DNA of 64,000 nt from G963674685 sp963674685. Lineage in GTDB: Bacteria; Lernaellota; Lernaellaia; JACKCT01. The notes below the pieces were generated by a model. That model was not told the origin of the DNA. It ran no database searches and saw only the letters and a program-made list of their open reading frames with translations. The number at the start of each line of letters is the position of its first letter. Within the stretch, counting starts at the first letter, position 1. Position numbers and translations under genes: made by a program. Location of the stretch: NCBI GenBank assembly GCA_963674685.2, contig CAXXWT010000003.1, forward strand, positions 372,001 through 436,000, read 5' to 3'. Of the stretch, positions 16,921 through 24,827 are shown in pieces.

Positions 16921-18117
16921 TTAGGTCATCTTATCCCACACGCGCCGCCACAGCGCTTTAAGATCTTCATCCGATTCGTTATTCATGCGCGTTTCGACGA
17001 GCGGGCGCAGGCGCGTGATATCGTCATCGTGTAATGAACTTATAACGGACAATAATCCATAAGCGACGTTGCGGCGAAAGTGCGCGGGACGCGTGAAGGA
17101 AAGGGCGCTTGCGCGGGTGCGCTTTTTATACGCGTTTGTGGTTTCTTTCATGAGGTCTTCCCAGCGGTCAAGGCGCGTGGCGTCTGTTTCGGGATCATAA
17201 GGGAAAACAAGTGACTGCGTTTCGAGATTCTGATTACATGGGCGGGCATTCGCGTCGGTTGGAGATGTAGGAGGCGGTGTTTCCCGACCTCGCATGCAGG
17301 GGCGGGCGTTCGCGTCGGCGGAAGATGTCGAGGCCGGCATTTTCCTGTCCCGGTTGAAGGGGCAGGCGTCCTGGCAGGCGTCGCAACCGGCGATGCGCCC
17401 GTTAAGGGCCTTGATGTCCTCGTCGGAAAGCTCCGGGGCTTCGCGCCGGGCCAGCGTCCAGTTGGATATGCATCGCCGCGCGTCGACGGCGCGGGATTCG
17501 CGCAGCGCGCCCGTCGGGCAGGCCCGCAGGCATTTGTCGCAATCGCCGCAAAGATCGCGCATGCGCGACGGCTCGCCGCCCGGAGAATTATCGATGAATG
17601 CGACGGCCAGGAAAATAAATCCGCCGTAATCGGGATGCACGAGCCCCGCGTTTTTCCCGATCCAGCCCAGGCCGCACATATGCGCCCACGCGCGCTCCAG
17701 CACCGGTCCCGCGTCGGAAAACGAGCGCCAGGAAAAGGGGATTGCGCCGGAGGCTTCGGCCATAAGCGCATCAAGCCTTTGAATCATCACTTTGTGATAA
17801 TCCGGTCCACGCAGATATTTCGCATAACGCGCGCCGCGGCAAGAGCCGGAGGGCGGGGCGTCATCGAAACCGAACGGCAAACCCACGCACACTACGCCTT
17901 TCGCATCGGGAAACGCCAGGCGCGGATCGGCGCGCCGGTCGCGGTCGCGCTTCAAATAACTCATGTGATCGTGCATGCCCGCCGCAAGCCAATGATCGTA
18001 TTGCGCAATGTGCGTGTGCAGGACATGAAGGCCCGCCCGCAAATCCACGGCGCCGGCCAGGGGAAAGCCGTGCTTCGGGGCAAGTTCGACGATAAGTTGT
18101 CCGAGTTCGTGTTTCAT
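16921..18117 (-). CDS. queG: Epoxyqueuosine reductase
   Basis: A 398-residue cytoplasmic enzyme of the last step of queuosine synthesis on tRNA (B12 and two 4Fe-4S clusters). The start chosen is MKHELGQLIV at 18117. The longer frame up to 18276 only reads through a dispersed repeat (SSTLRLSLRLRPEG) and is not gene-like. Family blocks are ARYAKYLRGPDYHKVM, FSDAGPVLERAWAHMCGLGW, IGKNAGLVHP, cluster 1 CGDCDKCLRACPTGA, then CISNWTLA and cluster 2 CDACQDACPFNR. After cluster 2 is a non-family insert with two DANARPC copies (roughly residues 270-310), an internal duplication. Confidence 0.9.
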   Translation of the reverse strand: MKHELGQLIVELAPKHGFPLAGAVDLRAGLHVLHTHIAQYDHWLAAGMHDHMSYLKRDRDRRADPRLAFPDAKGVVCVGLPFGFDDAPPSGSCRGARYAKYLRGPDYHKVMIQRLDALMAEASGAIPFSWRSFSDAGPVLERAWAHMCGLGWIGKNAGLVHPDYGGFIFLAVAFIDNSPGGEPSRMRDLCGDCDKCLRACPTGALRESRAVDARRCISNWTLARREAPELSDEDIKALNGRIAGCDACQDACPFNRDRKMPASTSSADANARPCMRGRETPPPTSPTDANARPCNQNLETQSLVFPYDPETDATRLDRWEDLMKETTNAYKKRTRASALSFTRPAHFRRNVAYGLLSVISSLHDDDITRLRPLVETRMNNESDEDLKALWRRVWDKMT

Positions 18118-18143
18118 GCGCCGCCACTTCTTACAATCAGTGA

Positions 18144-18470
18144 TATTATACGATATGAGTGGCGGAGCATACACAGCCGGGGGCGGTCGCTCGACCTTGA
18201 GGCTCCCTTCGGGTCTGAGCCTGAGGCTCAGCCTCAGGGTCGAAGACTCGACAGGCTGTGCCACACGCGTTTGCAAAGCTGAAATCCGGTGCTTGAAATC
18301 CCGAACGGCCTGAAGCTTCTATACTACAAGCATTTCGTCCGGGCACATCATGTGTGGCGCAGCGCGGTCTGACGACCGCAACAAAATGTGCTTGTAAGAC
18401 ATTCCTTCACACCCGAGGGCGGGTGTGCCACACGCGATGTACCCGGTTTAAATATTTCAACTTGCGTGGA
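18144..18470. repeat. Cluster of dispersed GTGTGGCACAGCC-type palindromes
   Basis: Non-coding stretch with repeated pieces: a 17-base palindrome CTGAGGCTCAGCCTCAG (18221-18237), GGCTGTGCCACACGCG, CGTCCGGGCACATCATGTGTGGC, and CACACCCGAGGGCGGGTGTGCCACAC. The same modules recur at 18,780-18,975, 21,643-21,707 and near 6,820-6,895. They resemble REP/BIME-type intergenic palindromes. Confidence 0.55.
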
Positions 18471-18600
18471 AGCGTTGCTCGTAAGCCCGAAGGGCGAAAG
18501 TTAATAGCTTGGTGCGTAAGCGCCAGGAAATGCGAATAATAAACATTTATCCGAAGCCCTCGTTAGAGGGCGACAGGCTTTACGTTGCAAAAAAATCGTG

Positions 18601-18707
18601 AGGCCACGCAAAGAATTTCAACATTAGTAGTACAGGTGCCCTCGCCTGTGCTGTTATGTATATAAACTCAGACTGAGGAAACAATAATTTTGCAAGCAGC
18701 TAAATCA
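18601..18707. mobile_element. Relict end of the 4998-6971 TIR element
   Basis: About 107 bases closely matching the inverted complement of 4998-5105. It includes the AGTACAGG...CGCCTGTGCTG hairpin, CAGACTGAGGAAACAATAAT, and the terminal repeat with one change (18686-18707). No coding part of the element is attached, so it is a solo end, a deletion derivative, or a MITE. Confidence 0.65.
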
Positions 18708-18718
18708 CTGGCCGCTTA

Positions 18719-18985
18719 TGACCCGCTTACTCATCCACCTACGCTAAAGCTTCGGTGGATTTGCCGTGCGCGGCTCAGAAGAAAGCCACACACGTCTACA
18801 GGGCCGAAGCAATGCACAGCCGGGGGCGGCTGTGCCACACACGTCTACAGGGCCGAAGCTTACCCGCTTACTCATTCGCCTTCGCTGACGCTTCAGGCGA
18901 ATCTGTCGTGCGCGGCTCAGAAGGAAGCCATGCACATTTCGTCCGGGCACGTCATGTGTGGCACACCCGCCCTCGGGTGTGAAGG
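18719..18985. repeat. Two imperfect direct copies of an ~80-base unit plus palindromes
   Basis: Copies at about 18720-18800 and 18862-18935 share ACCCGCTTACTCAT, then a small hairpin (ACCTACGCTAAAGCTTCGGT in the first, GCCTTCGCTGACGCTTCAGG in the second), then GTGCGCGGCTCAGAAG. Between and after them lie CACAGCCGGGGGCGGCTGTG palindromes and a doubled CACACACGTCTACAGGGCCG. No gene is supported between 18118 and 19151. Confidence 0.6.
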
Positions 18986-19150
18986 ATTTGCCGCGTATTG
19001 CAAACAATCCTGACGCCCTTGCTATAAAACATGGTGAGTCAGACGAATGATCAATTCACAAACTGATCCGATATCTGACAAAGGGCTTTATGACACGCGC
19101 GTTGATAAGCTATAAGGTCATGAGTGTTAAGCTTGGCGCCCGAGGAAATT

Positions 19151-20083
19151 ATGCCGAAAAGCGCGCGCGGAAAAAATTGCGGCCGCTTTGCCATTGCGTT
19201 AATTTTCGCGATAGCGCTGAACGTGTGCGCGTGCCTTGACGGGTGCGGCGCGAAGGGGCAAACGCTTCCGACGCAAGCCAGCGATCAAGGCGAGAAAGGG
19301 GATAAGATGCTGGGCGGATTGATCAGGAAATTTCTTTATTACCCGATGAAGGTGCGCCGGGATCAGCCTCTGCCGTATTACGCGCAAGGGGCCAAGGAAG
19401 TGTTTTTCAACACTGAAGACGGCAACGAAATTCACGCGCTGCACTGGCCCGCCGACGAAGGCCGGCCGACGATCCTTTTTCTTCACGGCAACGCGCAGAG
19501 CGTTTTCGAGTGGGCGCTGATTTATGAAGAGCTGGAGCCCATGGATTGCGGGCTTTTTCTGATCGATTATCCGGGCTACGGCAAAAGCACCGGCGAACCG
19601 AGCGAACAGTCGTTGTACGCCGCGGGGCGCGCCGCGATGAAAATCTTGACCGAAGAAAAGGGCGTGCCGGAAGACCGCGTCATCGTCTTCGCCAAGTCCC
19701 TGGGCGGCGGCGTGGCTACGGAAATCACGCAGAATCGCAACGTTCTGGGGCTCGTTCTGGAATCCACGTTCACGTCCATTCCCGCCGTGGCCAAAATGCT
19801 TTTCCCCATGCTCCCCGCGGGCATGGTTTTCAAGACGGAAATCTACGACAGCGGAACGAAACTCAAAAATATCCACGTCCCCATTCTGGTCGTCCACGGG
19901 ACCATCGACGAGATCATTCCGTTTTCCGAAGGCGAGCAGCTTTACGCCCTGGCGAGCGAACCCAAGGAGTTCTACGTGGTCAAGGGCGCCGGCCATAACG
20001 ACGTTTCCATGCGCGCCGGCGCCGAATATGGAAGCCGGCTGCGGGCCTGGCTGGACGGCATCGACAAACGGCGGGCGAAGTAA
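19151..20083 (+). CDS. Alpha/beta-hydrolase, predicted lipoprotein
   Basis: A 310-residue serine-hydrolase-fold protein. The start MPKSARGKN at 19151 follows GAGGAA. A signal segment (FAIALIFAIALNVCAC) ends in a lipobox-like VCAC, so it is probably an envelope lipoprotein. Hydrolase features: FLHGNAQSVFEW oxyanion region, DYPGYGKSTGEPS, nucleophile elbow FAKSLGGG (Ala in place of the usual first Gly of GxSxG), VVHGTIDEIIPF with the acid, and GAGHND with the catalytic His. It resembles Bem46/ABHD13-type hydrolases; the substrate is unknown. Only three bases separate it from the next gene, so the two are likely co-transcribed. Confidence 0.85.
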   Translation: MPKSARGKNCGRFAIALIFAIALNVCACLDGCGAKGQTLPTQASDQGEKGDKMLGGLIRKFLYYPMKVRRDQPLPYYAQGAKEVFFNTEDGNEIHALHWPADEGRPTILFLHGNAQSVFEWALIYEELEPMDCGLFLIDYPGYGKSTGEPSEQSLYAAGRAAMKILTEEKGVPEDRVIVFAKSLGGGVATEITQNRNVLGLVLESTFTSIPAVAKMLFPMLPAGMVFKTEIYDSGTKLKNIHVPILVVHGTIDEIIPFSEGEQLYALASEPKEFYVVKGAGHNDVSMRAGAEYGSRLRAWLDGIDKRRAK

Positions 20084-20086
20084 AGC

Positions 20087-21253
20087 ATGAGTGACGCGAC
20101 GGGCGCCAAATCTTCAGAGCGTTTTTACGAAATCGATTTCTGGAAGGGCGTCGGCTGCCTGTGCATGGTCGTTTCCCATCCCCTGCGTTGGCAAATGGTC
20201 GTCGAGCAGTCCGGCGGACCGCCCATGCCGCTTTTAGCCAAGTGGATCGTTTTGAACATCGACCTCGGCGCGGTGTTCTTTTTCATGGCCTCGGGCGTCA
20301 ATGTGCTTTCCTTCGTGCGGCGAAACGTGGGCAAGCCGGATTTTGACGCCACGCGTTTTTATTTGCTGCAAGCCCTTTTGCTTTTCGTCATGGGCTACTC
20401 CTACAGCCTGGCTCTGGGCACCGCGCACCTGGGCGTGCCGGATATTTTTCAGGGCGTCGCCCTTGGAATGGTCGTCACGTATTTGCTTCTGACGTGGCGC
20501 GCGCCGAACTGGGCGCTCTTTGTCGCGGCGGCGGTTATTTTCGCCGCGGCCGGATACGTTCACGCGCACTATCCCCACACGCAAGAGGGCTTCGAGGCTC
20601 TGAATCCGGCGGTCCGGTTTCTGTTTTGCCATTTCGCATTCTTTCCCTGGGCGGGAATGTTGATTCTGGGGGCGCTTTTATACCGCGCGCAAAGCAAAGC
20701 ATGGCTTTATACTCTGGGTTTCATCTTTGCCGTTACTTGCGCGGCGGGATTGATTTTCACGAAGCAGCCGATAATTCTCGATCATTACCAGATGATGTTT
20801 CGCGCCGACGCATCATACGTCACGCGCACGGTGAGCGTTTCCTTCCTGTTGATGCTGGTTTTGCGGCGGATATACGGAGGGCCGGCGAAGAACAGATTGC
20901 TCGCGCTTATGGAATACACGGGCAAAGAGTCCTTTTTATTTCTCGTGCACCATTTTGCCGTAATATTTTTCTTGATCGCCGTAGGCGGGCAATGGATGAA
21001 TCCTTTTTTACGCATGGGGCTGGCCGTCGTCATCACCTTCGCCACACTCAAAAAGGTCGCCGACTATCGCGATGGAATTGCACAAAAGCCCGGATTCGTG
21101 AAAAAGGCGCTGATTCTCATGGCCGTGTGCCTTGCTTTAAGTATTTGGCAACTCATCGCCGGTCGCATCCCGGCTTCCATGATTCTGGCTTTTCCCGCGA
21201 CGTACGCATTTTCGTTTTCCTATCCGAGCATACGGTCGCGGCTTAAGGCATAG
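20087..21253 (+). CDS. HGSNAT/DUF1624-like membrane acyltransferase (copy 1)
   Basis: A 388-residue polytopic protein with about ten hydrophobic segments. The N-terminal RFYEIDFWKGVGCLCMVVSH, with Asp and His in the first membrane helix, is the hallmark of the heparan-alpha-glucosaminide acetyltransferase-like family, which moves acyl groups across the membrane to sugars. MASGVNVLSFVRRN follows TM2. The acceptor in this organism is not known. The neighbour at 21838 is a paralogue with the same order of motifs. Confidence 0.8.
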   Translation: MSDATGAKSSERFYEIDFWKGVGCLCMVVSHPLRWQMVVEQSGGPPMPLLAKWIVLNIDLGAVFFFMASGVNVLSFVRRNVGKPDFDATRFYLLQALLLFVMGYSYSLALGTAHLGVPDIFQGVALGMVVTYLLLTWRAPNWALFVAAAVIFAAAGYVHAHYPHTQEGFEALNPAVRFLFCHFAFFPWAGMLILGALLYRAQSKAWLYTLGFIFAVTCAAGLIFTKQPIILDHYQMMFRADASYVTRTVSVSFLLMLVLRRIYGGPAKNRLLALMEYTGKESFLFLVHHFAVIFFLIAVGGQWMNPFLRMGLAVVITFATLKKVADYRDGIAQKPGFVKKALILMAVCLALSIWQLIAGRIPASMILAFPATYAFSFSYPSIRSRLKA

Positions 21254-21373
21254 GTGACATTTATTGTAAAAAGATTGTTCAAGATGCATTGTGGCGTCTT
21301 GCTGTTGGAAATTTGAGTGTGCTAATTTCCATGTATGGAATTAAGACCGACACGATCAAGCAGGAGGTCATAA

Positions 21374-21568
21374 ATGGCTGACGATTTCAACGATGACAAT
21401 TTAACTGTTGCAGCGGCGATTTTAACGGCGGCGAATTTGATCGCCGATAAAAAGGCTTTTTTGGAACCTTCCATTTCCGACGACGACAAGCGGGAAGTGG
21501 ATCCGAAACAGGTTGTGGAACGGTTCTTCACGTATTTGGAAGAACTGGAAGAAGAACCCGAAGAGTGA
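21374..21568 (+). CDS. Small acidic protein, unknown
   Basis: A 64-residue protein, MADDFNDDNLTVAAAILTAA..., ending in an acidic EELEEEPEE tail. A strong AGGAGG site lies eight bases before the ATG, which argues for a real gene. No signal peptide or known motif is visible. It lies between the two acyltransferase genes. Confidence 0.7.
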   Translation: MADDFNDDNLTVAAAILTAANLIADKKAFLEPSISDDDKREVDPKQVVERFFTYLEELEEEPEE

Positions 21569-21642
21569 GTTCGTGGCTAGTGGCTAGGGATGAGTGGATA
21601 GTGGTTGGGGATGAGGATTAAAGGCTTAGGATTGGCAAACGT

Positions 21643-21707
21643 GTGTGGTACAGCCGCCCCCGGCTGTGATGCAATGATTCGCACAGCCGGGGGCGGCTGT
21701 GCCACAC
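21643..21707. repeat. Large inverted repeat of the dispersed palindrome family
   Basis: Arms 21643-21668 and 21682-21707 are inverted copies (26 bases, one mismatch) around a 13-base loop. Each arm contains CACAGCC and GGCTGTG flanking a run of C or G. It would form a very stable hairpin between two genes on the same strand. Nothing else is seen in 21569-21837. Confidence 0.7.
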
Positions 21708-21837
21708 ATGGCGTACTCGGGCGAAATGCCTATGGCCCGGCCTATAAAAAAGCGTTGTACGCTACGCCCCTCATTATCTGAAGATGCCCGCCGAATGCAT
21801 TTTAAATCCCGAGAAAAATAGATAGGAATTTAGGATT

Positions 21838-23019
21838 TTGTCCGAAAATAACGCCTCGAAAAGGCTTCACGAAATCGACCTTCTCAAAGGCCTCGCCTGT
21901 TATTTGATGCTTTTCGGCCACGCGCTTCGCGCTCGATCCGTGGGGCTCGAAGAACTGGCGATGGCGCACAAGATCGTTTTGTACATCATGGATTTTAGCG
22001 GCCCGATGTTTTTCATCGCGTCGGGAATGAACGTGTGCATTTTCTGGGACCGGAGCCGCGCCAAAGAAGGTTTCAACGTCACAAAATTTTATCTGGCGCA
22101 GGCGGCGGCGCTGTTTCTCCTGGGCTATACCTACAATCTTTCCATCGCCTCGCTGTTTTATCTGCATGGCGCGCCGGATATTTTTCAGGGCGTCGCCGTG
22201 TGCACGGCGTTTGTTTTTCTCATCACGCGTTTTCGCTCCAATGCGATTGTCTATCTGCTGGCCGCCGTCGCGATGTACGCGATCTACTGGCCGGTTCGCA
22301 TGAAGATCGATCCTACGGGCGATACCCTCAAAACCATGCCGTTTGTCATGCGGCAGCTTTTCGCGCATTTTTCCATTTTTCCCTGGGTCGTGTTTTTTCT
22401 CATCGGCGCCGCCGCGTACCGAACGCGGGGCAAATGGGAATGGGCGCTGGCGGCTTTATTCGTCGTGATGCTCGTCGTTTCGATCTTTTTGCCGCAGGCG
22501 TATTTCGGCGATATTTACCAATTGGTTTTTCGCGGCGTGCCCGCTTACGTTTTGCAGACCGGCGGCGGGGCGGGGCTGATCTTTTTGCTCATGCGCCATG
22601 TTTATAAAGGCGCGGGAAACTCAAAATTCCTTGCCGGCCTCGAATTCGCCGGCGTGGAATCCTTCATGTTTTTGATCCTGCACTATTTCCTCATCGTGCT
22701 GACTTTCTTTTACCCCTTCACCAAAGAAATTACGCCGGCTCACATGTACGCGCGCGGCGCTTTCATCATCGTCGGGACCGCGTTTCTCATGCCCCGTTTT
22801 TGCGCGTGGCGTGACCGGATATCGAGCCGCGACGGTTTTACAAACAAGGCTCTTTGGGTGCTGGGAATATCCTTTTTCTTAAGTCTGGTCATTTCCATGG
22901 CCGGGCCTGCGGGGTTCTATCTCGGTCGCCTGATCGGTTTCGTCGCCGCATTCTCCTTCGCCTTCGTCTTCGGTCCCATAAGGCAAAAACTGCGCGTGAA
23001 ATATACGGAAAAGGTTTGA
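21838..23019 (+). CDS. HGSNAT/DUF1624-like membrane acyltransferase (copy 2)
   Basis: A 393-residue polytopic paralogue of the gene at 20087. RLHEIDLLKGLACYLMLFGH carries the same Asp and His pattern, followed by FIASGMNVCIFWDRS. The middle shares HGAPDIFQGVAV with copy 1 (LGVPDIFQGVAL), which argues for duplication followed by divergence. The start is TTG 21838 behind AGGAATTTAGGA. It is followed two bases after its stop by the secreted protein gene. Confidence 0.8.
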   Translation: MSENNASKRLHEIDLLKGLACYLMLFGHALRARSVGLEELAMAHKIVLYIMDFSGPMFFIASGMNVCIFWDRSRAKEGFNVTKFYLAQAAALFLLGYTYNLSIASLFYLHGAPDIFQGVAVCTAFVFLITRFRSNAIVYLLAAVAMYAIYWPVRMKIDPTGDTLKTMPFVMRQLFAHFSIFPWVVFFLIGAAAYRTRGKWEWALAALFVVMLVVSIFLPQAYFGDIYQLVFRGVPAYVLQTGGGAGLIFLLMRHVYKGAGNSKFLAGLEFAGVESFMFLILHYFLIVLTFFYPFTKEITPAHMYARGAFIIVGTAFLMPRFCAWRDRISSRDGFTNKALWVLGISFFLSLVISMAGPAGFYLGRLIGFVAAFSFAFVFGPIRQKLRVKYTEKV

Positions 23020-23021
23020 AA

Positions 23022-24704
23022 ATGATGGAAAGCCGGACAGTCAAAACAGCGCTTTGCCTGATCCTGAGTATCATGGTGTTCTCATCGGCGTACGCGCAGG
23101 ATTTATCCGGCGCTTCCGATCCCATCCCCGCCGATGAGAGGCAATACATCGAGCCCGTCGACCTGCCTTTGCGATGGACGCCGCCGGCGGGCAATCCATC
23201 CGACGCGGATCATTACGAGGTTTATCTGGATGAGAACCCGTTAATTATCGAAAACACGCAGCCCGATGCGCAGTACCACGGAACCGTGACGGCGACCGGC
23301 GATCCTTTTTTCACCATCGACGAATTGGAAAGAGACACGGCGTATTACTGGCGCGTCGATACGGTATGCCTGGACGATACGACGATCCAAGGCGATGTGT
23401 GGAGTTTTGCGACCGAGCCCATCGATATTCCCGGCGTCGTCATCAATTACAGCAGCGATCCGGTGAATCAGTATTGCATGTCGCCTTCGCTGATCATTCT
23501 TCCCGACGGCGCGTACATCGCCAATCACGAATACGGCGGCCCCTGGAGCAGCGGCCATCCCAAGCAGACGCTGATATTCCGCTCCGACGACCAGGGCAGG
23601 AGCTGGCGGCAAATCGGCCTGGCGCTGGATCAGTACTGGTCTTCGACCTTTTATCATGACGAGACGCTTTATCTGATGGGAATTGACGGCAAGGGCTCCG
23701 GCCCGAACGTGACCATCCGGCGCTCCGACGATCTCGGGTATACGTGGACCGACGCGGAGGACGAAACGACGGGCGTTTTGATGACCGGGCAGCGTTATCA
23801 CACCGGTCCCGTACCCGTGGCCGTGCATAACGGGCGGATATGGCGCGCCATGGAAGACAGGGCGGACGACGGCGACTGGGGATATCATTTCCGCGCGTTC
23901 GTGATGTCGGCGCCGCTGGATTCGGATCTGCTCGATGCCGCCAGTTGGACCGCTACGCCGCCCATGTCCCATGACGAATATACGTGGCGAGGCACCGGCT
24001 GGCTGGAGGGCAACGCCGTGCTTTCGCCGGACGGAGAAATGCTGAACATTTTGCGCGTTTCGTCGGCGATACCGTCCCTGGGAACCGTGGAGACCGCCGC
24101 GGTCATGCACATCTCAGGCGACGGGACGCAGTCTTTCTTCGACCCGGAAAGCGATTTTATCGACATGCCCGGGGGAGGCGTGAAGTTCGTGATTCGATTC
24201 GACGATGCGACGCAGAAGTACTGGATTTTATCGAATCAGCAAAAAGATCCCTGGGCCATGCGCAACCGCCTGGTGCTCTGCTCCTCGGAGGATTTGCTTC
24301 ACTGGACGAATCACGGAGTCATTTTGAAAAGCCTGGATCCGGTTTTTCATGCCTGGCAATACGTGGACTGGCGCATCGACGGCGATGATATGGTGTTCGT
24401 GTCAAGGACCGCGCATCCCATGGGCCACGGCGTGATGCCCCATGGATATCACGACGCCAACTTCTTTACCTTTCACCGCATCCCGAATTTCCGCGATGTG
24501 CTCGACCCGGACCCCGATGATGACGCCGATGATGATTTGGACGACGATTTCGATGATGACGCGAACGATGACGTAAATGACGATTTTAATGACGCGGATA
24601 CCGATGAACCGGATGACGATGAAGATGACGATCAAAATGAGAATGATCATGATGACGATGAAGGGGACGATACGGAAGGTTGTGGCTGCGCAATTGGTTC
24701 ATAA
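23022..24704 (+). CDS. Secreted sialidase-fold protein with fibronectin-like N-domain and Asp-rich CGC tail
   Basis: A 560-residue exported protein; the start is the ATG pair at 23022/23025. The signal peptide ends at SSAYA-QD (about residue 25). Residues ~45-125 look like a fibronectin type III domain (LRWTPPAGNPSDADHYEVYL, TAYYWRVDTV). Residues ~130-480 form a sialidase/BNR-like propeller with Asp boxes RSDDQGRSW and RSDDLGYTW. The last ~70 residues are almost all Asp, Asn and Glu, then GCGCAIGS. Whether it hydrolyses sialic acid is unproven; the propeller is shared by many secreted carbohydrate-binding proteins. Confidence 0.75.
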   Translation: MMESRTVKTALCLILSIMVFSSAYAQDLSGASDPIPADERQYIEPVDLPLRWTPPAGNPSDADHYEVYLDENPLIIENTQPDAQYHGTVTATGDPFFTIDELERDTAYYWRVDTVCLDDTTIQGDVWSFATEPIDIPGVVINYSSDPVNQYCMSPSLIILPDGAYIANHEYGGPWSSGHPKQTLIFRSDDQGRSWRQIGLALDQYWSSTFYHDETLYLMGIDGKGSGPNVTIRRSDDLGYTWTDAEDETTGVLMTGQRYHTGPVPVAVHNGRIWRAMEDRADDGDWGYHFRAFVMSAPLDSDLLDAASWTATPPMSHDEYTWRGTGWLEGNAVLSPDGEMLNILRVSSAIPSLGTVETAAVMHISGDGTQSFFDPESDFIDMPGGGVKFVIRFDDATQKYWILSNQQKDPWAMRNRLVLCSSEDLLHWTNHGVILKSLDPVFHAWQYVDWRIDGDDMVFVSRTAHPMGHGVMPHGYHDANFFTFHRIPNFRDVLDPDPDDDADDDLDDDFDDDANDDVNDDFNDADTDEPDDDEDDDQNENDHDDDEGDDTEGCGCAIGS

Positions 24705-24827
24705 TGTTCAAATTTGTGAATTGTAAGATATCGCGGTCTTATTCTATTATCCTTTAGGACCCTTGAAGAAAAAATCGCTTTCCGATTAAATGGGTCGGAA
24801 AAAATTACCATCCCAAGGGGGGCGGCC

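Noticed and set aside
18118..18276. N-terminal 53-codon extension of QueG
   Set aside because: It translates a dispersed repeat rich in Leu-Arg-Ser, has no ribosome site, and the family starts at MKHELG.
24500..24690. GAT/GAC-rich tract as a non-coding microsatellite
   Set aside because: It is in frame with the secreted protein, alternates GAT, GAC and AAT codons, and ends in a conserved-looking GCGC before the stop.
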